DNA of 64,000 nucleotides. Origin: Lentinula raphanica (taxonomy: Eukaryota > Basidiomycota > Agaricomycetes > Agaricales > Omphalotaceae). Positions 51,550-64,000 of the stretch are shown piece after piece (within the stretch, counting starts at the first letter, position 1; the number at the start of each line of letters is the position of its first letter). The position numbers were made by a program, and so were the translations under genes. The notes under the pieces are model-generated. The model was not told the DNA's origin. It did not search any database and was given only the letters and a program-made list of their open reading frames with translations. The DNA lies in NCBI GenBank assembly GCA_027919835.1, contig JANVFP010000016.1, positions 496,001 to 560,000 of the forward strand, in the 5' to 3' direction.

Positions 51550-54533
51550 ATGATGGCTCGCGACTCGGTTGATTATGATCATCCTCCAGGCCTAGGATAT
51601 ATCCCCAACGCAGCTGGAGAATTGGAGTCTCAGAGAAGCACGTATCTGCCAATGGATCGGCGCGGATCGGCAAGCTTCTCGATCTACGAGGGTTTCGAAG
51701 TGCCAAATAGACACAATCCCGCCGGCAGCTCGAATTTGGCTACTTTACCTTCTTCTACTTCTCCTTCTTACCATCATCAGCGACACTCCGGGACTTCGCC
51801 TCCTCCCAACAACAATATTTACTCAGCGATATCCCGCTCTACTCTTCTCTGGGGTGATCTTGAGCCGTGGATGGACGAAGAATACGCCAAACAAGTTTGC
51901 GCACTTATGGGTTGGGATCCACTCTCTATAAAAATTCCTCACACCGCTCCGGACTCAACTACTGGCCACCTCGCCAATAATCCGGGTTACTGCTTTCTTA
52001 CCTTTCCGTCGCAAGCTCATGCTGCCTCCGTTCTTGCTGGCATTTCTCGCAATCCGTCTGTCACTATGCCCAATTCTGTCAAACCGTTTTCGATGAGCTG
52101 GGCTAATCTAGTGCCTCCGTCGACCTCGGCGAGTCCACCAGCAACAGCGTTCGGCACACATGGAGCAGCCATGCAACCTCAACCCTATCCGAAAGAATAT
52201 AGTATTTTCGTTGGTGACCTTGCTCCAGAAACCTCCAATTCTGATCTTGTCGCCGTATTCCGCAATCCCGTCCTCGGTCTTCGTAACGATCGCGAACCCA
52301 AGTTCATACGCCCATTCCTCAGCTGCAAGAGTGCGAAGATCATGCTCGACCCTGTTACGGGTGTCTCAAGAGGTTATGGCTTTGTTCGGTAAACAAACTT
52401 GTTTTGTTACTCCAGTTGGATATTGACGTCCTTTACAGGTTCACTGACGAAGCGGATCAGCAACGTGCTCTGATCGAAATGCACGGTCTTTATTGCCTTT
52501 CTCGTCCCAGTAAGCCCAGCTGCACCATTTTGTCTTGTGCATATATTCATACTTTTGCAGTGCGTATCTCGCCCGCCACGGCCAAGTTCAAAGCGGGTCC
52601 TCCGACATTACCACAGGATCTCGCCCAACTCCAACAGTATGCCAATGTCAACAGCCTTCCACCAGGATTTGCAGATTTGGTTACTGTCGCCGTGCCAGTA
52701 TCACAGAAGAGTGTCTCTGCCCCCATAGCTTCTACACAACCAGCGTCACCCATAAATGTGACGTCTTCCGCTTCTTCTTCAAACTCCGCTTCCTCGTTAG
52801 CCACAACGACATCCACATCCTCGCTGGGTACCGTAAGCACAGATACCGGATCGAGCGCTAGTCTGGCTACAACAGCAGGTAGTTCTGAGAATGGTACCAT
52901 TCTGGCTAAGCTGTATGAATCAAATCCCGCGAAGCCCGTAATGTCGAACTCCATTACTGCCCCGTTCGCTCAGGAGTTTCCACGACTCCCTATGGACTAT
53001 AATCCTACCATGGGGTCGACGAATACCGGACGATATCTGATCAACGAAGAATCTTGGAAACACCACACTCAAGCTCGTGCTATCCTTGGTAATCTCATTG
53101 GTCCCAATGGCGAACAGTTGACTTCAACCGATCCGTACAACACCACAGTCTTTGTAGGAGGCTTGAGTCCGTTGATCCAAGAAGAAACCTTGCGTACTTT
53201 CTTTGCGCCCTTTGGTGATATCCATTACGTGAGTTTCAACGTCTTCGTCTGTGAACTTGGCGCTAATGCTATACTCCTTGCAGGTCAAAGTCCCGGTTGG
53301 AAAACATTGCGGCTTCGTTCAGTTCGTGCGCAAAGCTGACGCCGAACGCGCAATTGAGAAAATGCAAGGTTTTCCCATTGGTGGTAGTCGAATTCGCTTG
53401 AGTTGGGGCAGAAGTCAATGTACGCATTACTCTCCTTTCTTGACTTACTGGTTTGATTAAATGACTGTATTCTAGACAAAGCCGCCCAGGCCGCCGCTCA
53501 GGCAGCTCAAGCTGCTGCCATGCAGAACCAAGTCGGTCCTCAATCAGTTTACAACTTGGCCATGCAGATGCCATCCTCTTTTCCACCGGATAATGCTTCG
53601 TCAACTAGCACAGGCCATCTTACGCAGGAGCAGGCTATTCAACTTCTGCAGAAGCTCAGCCAACAAGGCCAACTGGACCAGTCATTTCCTTTGGTGTCTG
53701 GAAGCGGAGTCGGTTATGCGAATTCCGTCAATCCCTCTCAAGGAGTTGCCTCTAGCGGGAATATGGATCACTTCGAACGAATGTACATGAACCCTTCACC
53801 GACCACCGGCTTGTACTCTGAAGAGAAACTTCGTTCAGCTCATCTAAGTGGACGGGAAGATCTTGTTAGTTTCCCGGCTTACAATGGTTACTTTGACCTG
53901 CACACGTTCTCTGCACACCAACAAGAGGCACAGCATGCACCACACGGCCAGCAGTCCACTCACCACTCCTCGGGCTCGCAGCAATCGCAAGGCCAGCACC
54001 ACCAGTACCCGCAAGATCCTTCTGCTCCCGGTCGATCCGCCGCGTCCTTCTCGCCCTTTTCGCCTGATCCAAATGCACTTTATGCGTCACAGCAAAGTGG
54101 CATCCTAAATGAAAGGAGAAGAGAGGCGTATTCTCTGGCAGCGCTCGAAGAGTCGCTCGACGCAAGTGCCAAATCTGTAAACAAGACTGCATCCCTATCT
54201 AACCGGCCTGCGAGCGTGTCCCGGTATGCGAGCTTCCAAGGCTTGATGCCTCGGTCAGGATCCGGTTCAACCGGAACATCGCCTACCAATCGCACCAGCA
54301 TACCGATACCTATTTCGAGGCCTCTATCTAGTCAGCCGCCTTCTGCATCAGGTATCGATGCATTCGAAGTGCACGATCTGAACGGCACGCTCGCTAGCCT
54401 TGATCTCGGGGAAGTTGTCCCAAGCAGTGTCGTCGATCATAGGCCATGGGGTGTGAAGAGTCCAGCAGCAAGCTCGGATAGTGGTAACTCGGTACAGTTC
54501 CAGTTGACGAGGGATGATATCACCAGCGCGTAG
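51550..54533 (+). CDS. Three-RRM RNA-binding protein (Nam8/Ngr1/Csx1 type)
   Basis: Exons 51550-52388, 52439-52509, 52561-53228, 53284-53419 and 53476-54533. RRM1 begins TLLWGDLEPWMDEEY and ends near FSMSWA. RRM2 starts YSIFVGDLAPETSNSDL and includes SRGYGFVRFTDEADQQRAL. After a Ser-rich linker, RRM3 starts TTVFVGGLSPLIQEETLRTFF and includes CGFVQFVRKADAERAI and IRLSWGRSQ. A Gln/Ala run (AAQAAAQAAQAAA) and a 300-residue Ser/Gln/His tail follow. The three-RRM order with the second linker matches TIA-1-like fungal proteins that act in splicing or mRNA stability. Two adjacent Met codons (51550, 51553) make the exact start ambiguous. Confidence 0.93.
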
Positions 54534-56109
54534 AGGAAGGTGTTGGCTTGATGGCGGAAAGGAACGAATGATGGGTGGTTGTGGGTGCTTATAGGTCCGG
54601 GTTGTCACTTGGCCGAGGTCTCACGCATATGGTTGTTCCGACTTTCTCCTGCTACCGTCATCGCTATCCGCGCTCTACAATTCAATCTTCTGATTTTCTG
54701 ATTTCTCCAGCGATGACCCTCCCTCCTACGATAACCCCATGAAATGATCTATCCTTATGCTGGGTTTTCTTGATTACACGTCTCAAAATTTTAATCGTCT
54801 TTCTCTTCCACTCCTCCGTTTTTCCTCGTATGTGTTTTGTTTCGATGATTATTCTGCATGCAATCCACTCGTAACGAGTTGGATGGGATGCCTAGCGTTT
54901 CGATCTCATCCCCTCTGTACATTCAACAATTCCCGTGTCTAGGGAACTACTAGCTACACTCTGCAGCTCTTCGTCTCACGATAGGTTGTCTTCTTTATTG
55001 CAACATATACGTCTTGTCTCTATCTTCCTTCTTGCGTTCGTTCTTTCGTTTGTTCAGTTAGCGTTAGTCTAGTTATCGTGTTACCTCTTCTCGAACCCTC
55101 CTCTCTGTCTCTCTGTTCAGCGTCTATCTGTCCTACTCCCCCCACCTCGAATATTTCCTCTCTGTCGCATCACATTGTTTTTGTCTCGGCGTCTCCTGTT
55201 CACAGTTCTGTTGCTTGATTTGTCGTATCTCTATCGTGGAATGCATTCTATTGTATTCTTCAGTCTTTTCTGTTCCTCAGTGACGCGTTCTCCACTGACA
55301 GCTGAAATGGAACGTATGTAGTCAACGTTGTCATTTTGGCTGTCTTACGGTTCTCCGTATTGAAAACGTTTCAGTCTGCTTGTTTGCATGAACCATTGTA
55401 TCGATGACCGTGCGACTGAGCAGCCGTGAGCAGTGAGCATGCACTGCCGTAGAGTGTTGTTCACGATGAACAAATGAACAAACGCTTTACACAGACGGCC
55501 CTTTTCCGCCTCGCGTGAGCGTCCACTTACAGCCAGTGTGAGTTATGCACCAACCTAAAAGTTGTTCCGTTTTGGTTCCGACGATGTTTCCGTACACAAA
55601 TAGCCAGAGTCTCCCGCTCGATTCGGACTGGGCTTTGAATTTGGACCAGTACATTCAACCATATCTCAATCCGTATGTACATTCAATGGTGGGGCCGCTC
55701 TTTCCGTAGTATTTTGGACCTACAAACTTGACGGATGTACATACTTTGTCCGTGAACATTCAATTGTCCATATCGATGTTTTTGAAGAGACCACAACATA
55801 CGGCAGTTGAGCTTAACGTTCAGAAAACGCGAAAGATTCGGAAATTTAGAAGGTCCACCACTTATCATCAAGAGGAGACAAAGGGGAGAATGCAAATGCA
55901 TCCGAAAGTGGTTATGTAAGCAGAATATTGGGATTTGATTTGGTCAGTTTTTGTCGCGTTTGATTTCAACCACGAACTGGGGTCGTTGTATAATACTAAC
56001 ACCGCAGAAAGACGGCTCTTGGACACGCTCTACATCCATCACTCTCCAATACAGCAACGCTACAACCTTTATCACGATACCCTCATCCTTCCCGCTTTCA
56101 TACTGAGCG
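54534..56109. other. 1.6-kb intergenic region, pyrimidine-rich
   Basis: 54620-55260 is rich in C and T on the plus strand and is probably a long 3' UTR and downstream sequence. The rest includes the promoter of the RasGAP gene. No exon chain or RNA gene is recognised. Confidence 0.45.
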
Positions 56110-59100
56110 ATGCCTCAGCCTGCACGTCGTCCGTCAGCTTCTGCAGGCATAATCAGCAACGGCTCGTCAGCTTCGTCTTCGACCCGCATACACAAGAGCA
56201 GTGACTCTCACTCTCATCACGCTATCTTTGCTCAATCCCATTCTGCTTCTTCTCTTAATCATGGTGCCCCTCCCACGTCTCAACAAAAAATTGTTCAAGT
56301 CCTCGTTAACAGGCTCAAGAACAAGGTCGGCATTCTGTTCCATTCTGTTCCGTTCATCTGTCTCATGAGTTGCTAGCTGCCATGTAACTCCGGAGAACCC
56401 CTTGTCCGTTTAGAATCCGATATTGCCACCCAGCAAGCGGTAGATGCTCTTGTCAATCTAGCCCATGAAGCTCTAGATATGATTGGTTTTGCAGTGGGAG
56501 AGCTACTTGAGAAGCTGACTCAGGTATCGTGTATCATCTGTCATTGCACGATGTGATGTTGACCATCATTCGCAGCAACAAGATTCTAATGGTGCCGTCT
56601 CAATACAAACGATGCAATCCCAACTATTCTTACTCAAAGTTCTGTCCGTCGCAATGGCCACGCGATGGCAGCCTAATGCGCGCCCAACATCGAGATCAAG
56701 CAGTCGTCCTGAGACACCTAGACGTGTTCCCGGCAGCTCAGATTCCTCAACTCCACTGTCATGGTCTGAGCCTCCACCATTGGAAGAAGCTTGCGCTAAA
56801 TACGTCTTGAGCGTAATGATCCTATGTCTCCGCCAAACCGCATCTCCTGAACCGCCGCTGATCATACCCTCGAGTCACTTTGGTGATATCTCCTTTAGAG
56901 AGTATAACGCGGAGGTCATCAATTCTCGAACAGTCCCTCTCAGTCACATCGACAGCGAGCTCTCTCCTGCGCTTCCAGACGAGATGCGAACAAGGTCTTC
57001 ATCCATATCGCGCAATTCTACTGGCCAGAACAGTTCCAGTACTTATATCCCTCTGTCAAGCAATGAAGCTTCGTACGAGAAAACCCCTACTTTTTATACC
57101 ACTTCTACGCAAGCACTGTCTCAGCAGATCATGAAATTTGCTGGGAAGATCATATTCCATATATCGGCGTCGAACTGGAAGGTTGTCTTCCAGCGCTTGC
57201 GGTTCAGAATTCATTTCTTAGCAACACATGCCGATGAAGCGTCCGATTCAACAGATCTGATGATTTTGGGATACAGCGTTCTTGATCGATCACGACTATT
57301 ACAGGTCATGAATGGTGAGCATTCACAGTTTCATCACGTCCTCTAGGATTCATGAAGCTTTGCAGAACTCTCTTCTCTGTTGGTCAATATGAGGTTGGAA
57401 GGTCTCAAGGCGATCGCAGCTCCTCTTCGCTACGGTATCTGGAGTTGGATCGAACACTTTCCAGACGAGTACAGCGATGTTGTCAAACTACGTGCTCGCA
57501 TGGACGGAGCGTCTGGTGTTTTTGATTTTCTCTACAACAAATCCTCTGGCTCAGAACGCATCCTCTGGCCGACTTTGGCCATTCTTCAGTGTGTGATCCC
57601 CGAGAGAACCTCAGAGCTACAGACGATCGGATCCAGTCGAAACAACCAGAAGCTGGCGAAGTTCAATGAAGATCTCATGCGTCAATCAAATCACACCGGT
57701 AAATTGGGATCGGTCTCCCTAGTATGCGCGACGGACATATGCCGTGCAGCAATGTATGTTCAAGCATCGAAAGATGAGGTCCCGCTGCAAATGCTGGCTT
57801 ACGATGTTGCTCATGAAATCAAGGTATGTTGATCAGTATCCAATTGTGGGTTTGCTGATGACATGTTGCACCTCTCTCCCAGAGCCGTATCTCCAATTCG
57901 AATCGGTCTTCCTTTTGGGAGGCTTGTGACGATATTAACGTTGCTCTGTGGGCAGAAGCACTAGTCTCGGTGTATCGTTTCTTACCCAAGGAAGACTCTC
58001 ATACTCTGTTCATGCTTTGTCTTGAACCTGACCGTTCTGACGCTGTCAAGCTGTGTGCAGTACGGGCCTGTCTGACACTCATTGAAGAAGTACGCTTTTT
58101 CTTTTGTGAGGCTATGTATCCGCTTATAAGTCGGTCCAGTCTACCACTTTCCCTTGGCAGAATTCCCTGGAAGATTTGGAACAAGTTGTTGCAACTCGCT
58201 TCAGACATTTGCACAAGGTATGTCTTCCATCTTTGATGTGGTCCCTGACTTCTCATCGAACGTTGCAGGCGAGTATCACCCGCCGTATGGAAGTTGATCA
58301 GTACGGAAGTGTCAAAAAAGGAGCAATGCGTCCAAAAATCAAACGAATTCAAGTTGACCCACTCACCGACAAAGACCTTCTGGTCCTTGGCATTTTATCT
58401 ATTTGGCGCGCTCGATTTACGTTTTACTTTACTGGGATGCCCCCAAACGAGTTCAACATGTGGACCAATGTATCCATGCGCATATTCGAATCTTCGCTTG
58501 ACCTGGCAGTTAAGATTGCTGCAGCCAGTGCCAACACACGGACGTTTGAGTTGGCATTCCATCTCGATCTAACTGATCCAGCTAACCAGTTGATCATCGA
58601 GTGGTTGCAGAATTCTCTGTAAGTTTCTGATATCGGTATACCCTTCACGGTACACTCATATGAATGCCAGGTTTCAGATGCTTGCTAGCATCGCTACGAT
58701 CCTGTTGCACGCTCGTACTGATCTTGAAGCTCAGCGATTGTGGTCGGGAATTGTATTGAGGATACTCGAGTTCGTTGCGAGGAAAACCGACGTAATCTAC
58801 CTATCTGAATGCTTTCGATATCCTTCGCTAACTCAACCCATAGAATCCGAAGCTGAGATCCGTCCTCAGTGATCCTTCACGCGTACCGCCTATGATTCTT
58901 GCTGAGATAGCTCTCCTTGTGTCACTTCCGTCTTCTGATAGCATCGTGTCTCATACTGCGGCCAAAGGATTACGCCTCATCGCACATATTGAAAGTCAAA
59001 CCGACGCTCCAAGTAACCCTACGATAACGGAAGAAGATAAATCAAAGAGATATCCGGTCTATGATCGTATGGGCGATCCTAAAGTGCTCATAGTCGGTGC

Positions 59101-62100
59101 GTACCCGTTCCATCGCCTGGTCCTATTCCCGACGAATGAAAGTAGGACGGGTCGCCCACCAGAAGAGAGTTAGGAAGCTGTTACGACTCATGCCGTATTG
59201 TTCTGCTGTCAACGTTGCAGTATGGCAAGAATGTTATGCTCGGTTCTACAATATCACAGAGATGGTTGTCACTGCGCCTGATGATGCTACTATTTCTTCT
59301 GGACGGATGGAGTCTTACCAAGTTCGTTGCCCACTTCGAATCAAGTTTTCATGTCTAATGCATGGTCTCAGGACAAGATTGCACAGTGGCAAAATTATGC
59401 CCTGTTCTTAGCTGTGACTGCTGCTTCAAGCATACAAGATAACCACGATCTTTCCTTACTCTCAACGGTTATCCCACAACGAATGTTGCCTGACTCGATA
59501 CGCACTATGCGTAGCCCCGCGCCCATGATTAACGCTTTTGTTAATGACCTTACTGGATTACTGATTTGCGAGGACGTATCCGTCCGTGACACTGCTCGCG
59601 AAGCTCTTGGTGTCGACCTCAACGCTCGGCTACACTCAAAGATTCTGAAGTACTTTGATGAGTAATTGTCATTTCCTGCCTTTTTCGAAGCCCACACTTG
59701 ATACTTGCAAACAGGGTTGTCCAAGCTGTCAATCTAGAGAAAGAGTCCTACGAAGGCCCGAGTAACCACGAAAGCATGCTTCTCTTCATTGACCAAGTAA
59801 GCTTCTACTGACTTTCTGTTATTTGTTCCGATCTAACTAGAATCAGTTCATTGCAGTACTCAAACTAATGGTTGAGAACAGTAACGGACGTATCGAAGAC
59901 ACACTGAGCACCGATATCAGCCCGACCCTACTGGGGCTTGCTTCTTTCATTGCTCGGTTCGATTCGCCGGAGAGTTATCGCATCAAGCAGAAATTCTGTT
60001 CACTGTGCGATTGTGTGTCCATGAGAAATGCTAATTTACATGCGCGCAAAGACCACGATGTTCGACGCGATATTTTGGACATCATCACGGATTGGATTGT
60101 AACACCAGACGTGAGTGACCAGTACAACGATTTCTAAATGTAAGACTGAAACCTCTCCTAGCCGTCTATAGACTATGGCTTCAATGTTTATGAAGTCAAT
60201 CTGTCATGTTTACGGACGATAGTGAAGCTGTTAGATCGCTTGCAGCTACGTCCGCAGGACACTTCTATAGCTGGAGACGATAGTTTCCACTATGTTTCAA
60301 GATTGTTCATGAGGTACTCCGGCATTCTACTGAATAGTTTCGAGTTCTGCCAGCCCGACGTTCCCGTGAGTTTGTTATGTTTCACATAACAAAAATCTAA
60401 ATTCAAGGTGTTTTGTAGATATCTGACAGTGTATCAGATCTTGGTTCTATCCAGAATGTACGTTCTCAACCTCGTATAGAAATTCTGTTTAAGTGACTTC
60501 TTTACAGAGGATGCGGGCTTCACAGCGCGAAACTGAAGTTCGCGACTTGGTTATCACTGGACTCTCTCATCTAGTCAGTTCAAACACCGAGAGTGGGTTT
60601 AAACAATGTCTTCCTCTGGCGTACGATGAAGACAATCGCAAGCGCACGATATTCGCACACGTGTTTGCCCGTATACTAAGCCAGGGCACCAAATTCGACC
60701 CAGAGGACAGGACTGGCCCATCTAGTGGGCAAAATCGTCTAGCAGAAGCAAGTAGTTCGAGTTTGAATGTAGTGATGTGTTTTTCTGATCACCACAAATA
60801 CTTAGCTGGTCAAGGAGTCGGATGTACGTGTTATACTCCTCTCTAGATATACATTCTGAAATTCGTCTAGATGACTTTGGTGCTCGCTGTTTGCGAAACC
60901 TGTCCCCCTGGAGAAGTAGACTCGATGATTGCAGTGTTACTCAATCTTTTTGACTCTCGAGCCTCGCTCATCAAACTAATCAAAGCCATGGTTGACCGCG
61001 AAGTAGCTCGCACTGGTATTTCTGTCCCTGTAAACGTGCTTCTTGTTGTCAGCTAACAAGATCGACAGAAAACGAAGCTGGACTCTTCCGTAGCAACAGT
61101 ACCTGCACCCGTTTCTTATCTGCCTTTGCAAGAATTCACGGATACAACTACTTGAGGACTTTGATCAGACCTCTCATCAAGTGCATGGAATCATTACCAT
61201 CGGGTCAAGGCTATGAGCTGGATCCAGCCAAAGCGGGACCGCAAAATGTAGCGCACAACAAGAGAAACGTCGAGTTCGTGGCACAATCGTTTCTAGAAAT
61301 TATTGGCTCATCGACATCTGCGCTTCCCTCGTGAGTTCGCCCGCGGGGGCGCTACAGTAACCAACTCACGATTGATCCTTTAGCATGTTTCGTGAAATTT
61401 GTGTGCATATCGCTGCGACGGTGTTCGTGCCTTATGTCTTCTCTCCCCTTCTGCACATCACTGACTTAAAGAGCTATTAGTTATGAAAGGTGGCCTGATG
61501 CCAAATTTGCTGCCCTGGGAGCTTTCGTGTTCTTGAGGTCAGTCATGGTTGCAATTCAACTCGAATGATGTAATTTGGAACAAAATTCTGTTAGGTTCAT
61601 CTCACCAGCAGTGGTTGCTCCTGAAACCATTGATTTAGACCCTCCTGGAGATGCTCTTCGTCGCGGTCTTACTCTCATTGCCAAGATTATACAAAACCTC
61701 GCTAATAACATCTTCTTTGGCAAAGAAGCACATATGATGGTCTTGAACGATTTCTTGCGAGATCACATTGCGCATGTGACGCGATACTTGAGCGAGTTGA
61801 ATGTGAGTTTTCTCAAAAGTCGATTAGTTTCGCCTTGATTGAACATGTTCGTTTGTCAGCGATATACTCCCGGCGAAGAGGACGAAGAAGAGTGGCTTGG
61901 TACTGCGTCGGATGATACTGATATCATTGTCTTGCATCGTTTTTTCGACAAACATGCAGATAAGATTGGAAAAGAGCTCCTGAGTATCTCAAAACCGTCA
62001 AGTGACGATACGTCTGCACTTCATGGCAAGCGTGCTTGGGACGGATTGTGTACGCTTCTGGTCGATCTTGGACCTCCTATAGACGCCCCGAAGGCTTCCG

Positions 62101-64000
62101 TGGCTGACAGAAAGGATCATAAAGAATACAACGAACTCATGAGTCGTTACGATGATAAGGCCACGGATTCTGTTCAAGAATTTTACTGTGAGACTGTGCC
62201 CCCATCTGTGAGTGATACCTTTTATGATGGGCATGTTCATTCATGTTTGCTAAATCGCTGCTTGTAGGAAACGGATAACGTAGCCTACCATGTTTTCCGA
62301 CTGTCCAAAATCAACGTCGAGGCGTTGGATATGGAGCTCTTCATGTATCATTTCTTCAAGGTAAGGTTTTCCTCAAAGATGTTGCATTCGGGTATTCAAC
62401 GCTTCTTTTTAGCTGCTTAGTTCGGCTCATGACCAAGAGAACGATATCGAAATCATCGTTGATTGCACGAACTTTACCTCGATGTCAGAGCTTCCTCTGC
62501 GCTGGCTCAAGCTCTGTGCGGAGGTATTTCCGTCAGATTTGAGAATGAGGATTGCCAGAATCCACATCTTGAATCCCAACAGTCTGATGCAAAAGTTCCT
62601 TAGAAGGGTGTACAACGTATATGCAGGTAAGTTAATGAATGCATCTCTTCCTTCATATCTAAGCAGAATTTCATAGGCATAGGAATTTCCAGGGAACTTC
62701 GTACATGGAATTCCATCGCTGAATTGATCCCTCACCTCCCCAAGTCGGTCATTGAATCTCCTGCACTGAGCTATCCTCGTAGGCGTTCTATTTCTCGAAT
62801 GCTTGCCTAGCTGATTTGTTTTCAGTGAGCCTTGAGCAAGAACCGTCAGATTTGTTTACGGATGTGACGATGAAAACACACCAAACACGAACACCGGTTC
62901 TATTGACTGTGAGCCAAACTCATATTCGGATTACCTCTGTATGTTGTCTTGCTTTGCATAAGTCTATGGTGTTCACTTGGAGCAGGTTCGGACTCTCAAC
63001 ATATCGCCTGGGATGGCTTGCAAATCGACCGAAATTGTCCTCCTTGTTGATGTCAGCGATGTCTACAACGTTCAAACCGGTCTCGAAACAAATGAATTCA
63101 TAATCAGGCGCAGCAGGCAAGGTGATACGATATACTTTACCTCTCCTCATCGCGAGTCTATCATACGAGTTAAGTCGAAGATACCCTCAGCGGGATAGAG
63201 ATATTGATTGTGATTCATAGACCATTCGATCTGTCAAAAGCGGACTGAAGGATCAACAAATGCCTCTTGCCGAACGATTCATGCGATTCTCCAATGTGCC
63301 AGCTACTCTGTTACATATCGGTATGTTGAGTGTTGATGCCTACGACGACGAACTGCGCGCAGCCGCGTATGACCTGCTAGGCGCTGTGTGCACATACCTC
63401 AATTATGACAAGTCGACCCTTATTGCGCCTAAATGTGAGTGGTTTAGTCTGTTTAGTTCTGTGACACCTTTATTGACTACCTCTGTAGCTGGTTTTGTTC
63501 CTGGTCCTCTCAATGGATTTGTTATTGACTTGAGCAGTCGATTGGCTCGTTTCGCGCCTCAATTGACCCTCGATTTCATCTCGGAAGTGGTAGCATCCAT
63601 GACCGTGAGTGAAAGAGATAAAACGATGCAAGTCCTCCAACGAATCAACTGCCTGCGGTATATGAGCCCTTGGATCAAGAATCTCGAACTTTTTGCAAAT
63701 CCTACCAGTCCACTGTTTGAACGATCTGGAGCTCGGCTGCGTGACTGCATTCGTGTTTTGACTGATCTAAGTGTCAACCTGCCTGAGGTAGTCATCATAC
63801 TGTTCGCACCAATCCATACCTCAACTCATGCTTCGACTTTAGATGGCCACGAATGGTGTACAGAAGTACATTTGGGAAGAAGCTGGAAAGTTGACCGGTA
63901 ACATCGTCGACATTGTCTTGGATGAGATGATACGTTCTGCCACTGACGGAGGAATTGGGACTCACCGTTGTGAAATAATCGCGCATTCTATCGCTGCCAT
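56110..64000 (+). CDS. Neurofibromin/Ira-type RasGAP, 3' end outside window
   Basis: A very large gene with many short introns starts MPQPARRPSASAGIISNG at 56110 and is still open at the window end. The N-terminal half is HEAT-like helical sequence (WPTLAILQCVIPERTSEL, CEDVSVRDTAREALG). The RasGAP domain spans about 60870-61840. It has the arginine-finger loop GLFRSNSTCTRF, then YLRTLIRPLI and FLRFISPAVVAPE. Next come a Sec14-like lipid-binding segment (NVAYHVFRLSKINVEALDM, LLIVDC-like IIVDCTNFTSMSEL) and a PH-like part (about 62790-63200). This order, HEAT-GAP-Sec14-PH, is that of neurofibromin and yeast Ira1/Ira2, which switch off Ras and lower cAMP signalling. All exon joints I checked are GT-AG. 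Confidence 0.93.

Noticed and set aside
59950..59975. ggttcgattcg, resembling a tRNA B box
   Set aside because: There is no matching A box, anticodon stem or acceptor stem, and the bases encode part of the RasGAP protein.

Overview
The window looks like nuclear DNA of a filamentous basidiomycete, probably an agaricomycete. Genes are dense and split by many 50-60 nt introns. The conserved proteins are fungal in type, and the repeats are hAT, Ty1/copia and PIF/Harbinger-like elements. I saw no rRNA, tRNA, bacterial operon or CRISPR array. All assignments come from reading the sequence; no search was run.

Layout. 1-1100 is a decayed gene with faint La-motif (LARP-like) traces. 1948-6178 is a complete hAT transposon with an apparently intact spliced transposase and an exact 8-bp target duplication; it splits an open frame that becomes continuous when the element is removed. 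7093-9021 is the first member (A1) of a cysteine-rich single-pass membrane family; A2 and A3 lie at 27.7-31.6 kb. 9.4-13 kb holds an orphan ORF and a TB2/DP1/HVA22 membrane-shaping protein with a very long disordered tail. 14.3-16 kb is a Ser-rich protein of unknown function. 16.3-22.6 kb is rich in mitochondrial genes: NDUFA1, a lipoate-protein ligase, NDUFA8 and NDUFAF3. Three of these concern respiratory complex I, and the ligase serves mitochondrial 2-oxoacid dehydrogenases and the glycine cleavage system.

22.6-27.5 kb is a tandem duplication carrying two members (B1, B2) of a second unfamiliar family; B3 is at 35.4-36.7 kb and B4 at 48.9-50.1 kb. B proteins have an N-terminal hydrophobic segment, two divergent copies of one domain, and a strongly basic tail. 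All four genes share intron positions and phases, plus an intron in the 5' leader. B2 is frameshifted and B1 carries a 555-bp MITE in an intron. 32.9-42 kb has ordinary housekeeping genes: an MMS2-type E2 variant, an SRPBCC-like protein, a coiled-coil protein, an acylglycerophosphate acyltransferase and a glycerophosphodiesterase. 42.16-47.80 kb is a nested insertion: a young full-length copia element inside a palindromic Harbinger-like MITE. 51.5-54.5 kb encodes a three-RRM Nam8/Ngr1/Csx1-type protein. 56.1 kb to the end is a neurofibromin/Ira-type RasGAP, cut by the window edge.

The most unusual items are: an apparent AT-AC intron at the catalytic motif of the lipoate ligase; the two-repeat B family; the A family with a conserved C-terminal PPAY motif and a 6-nt microexon; two GC-AG introns; and the two precise transposon insertion stories (hAT in an ORF, copia in a MITE).
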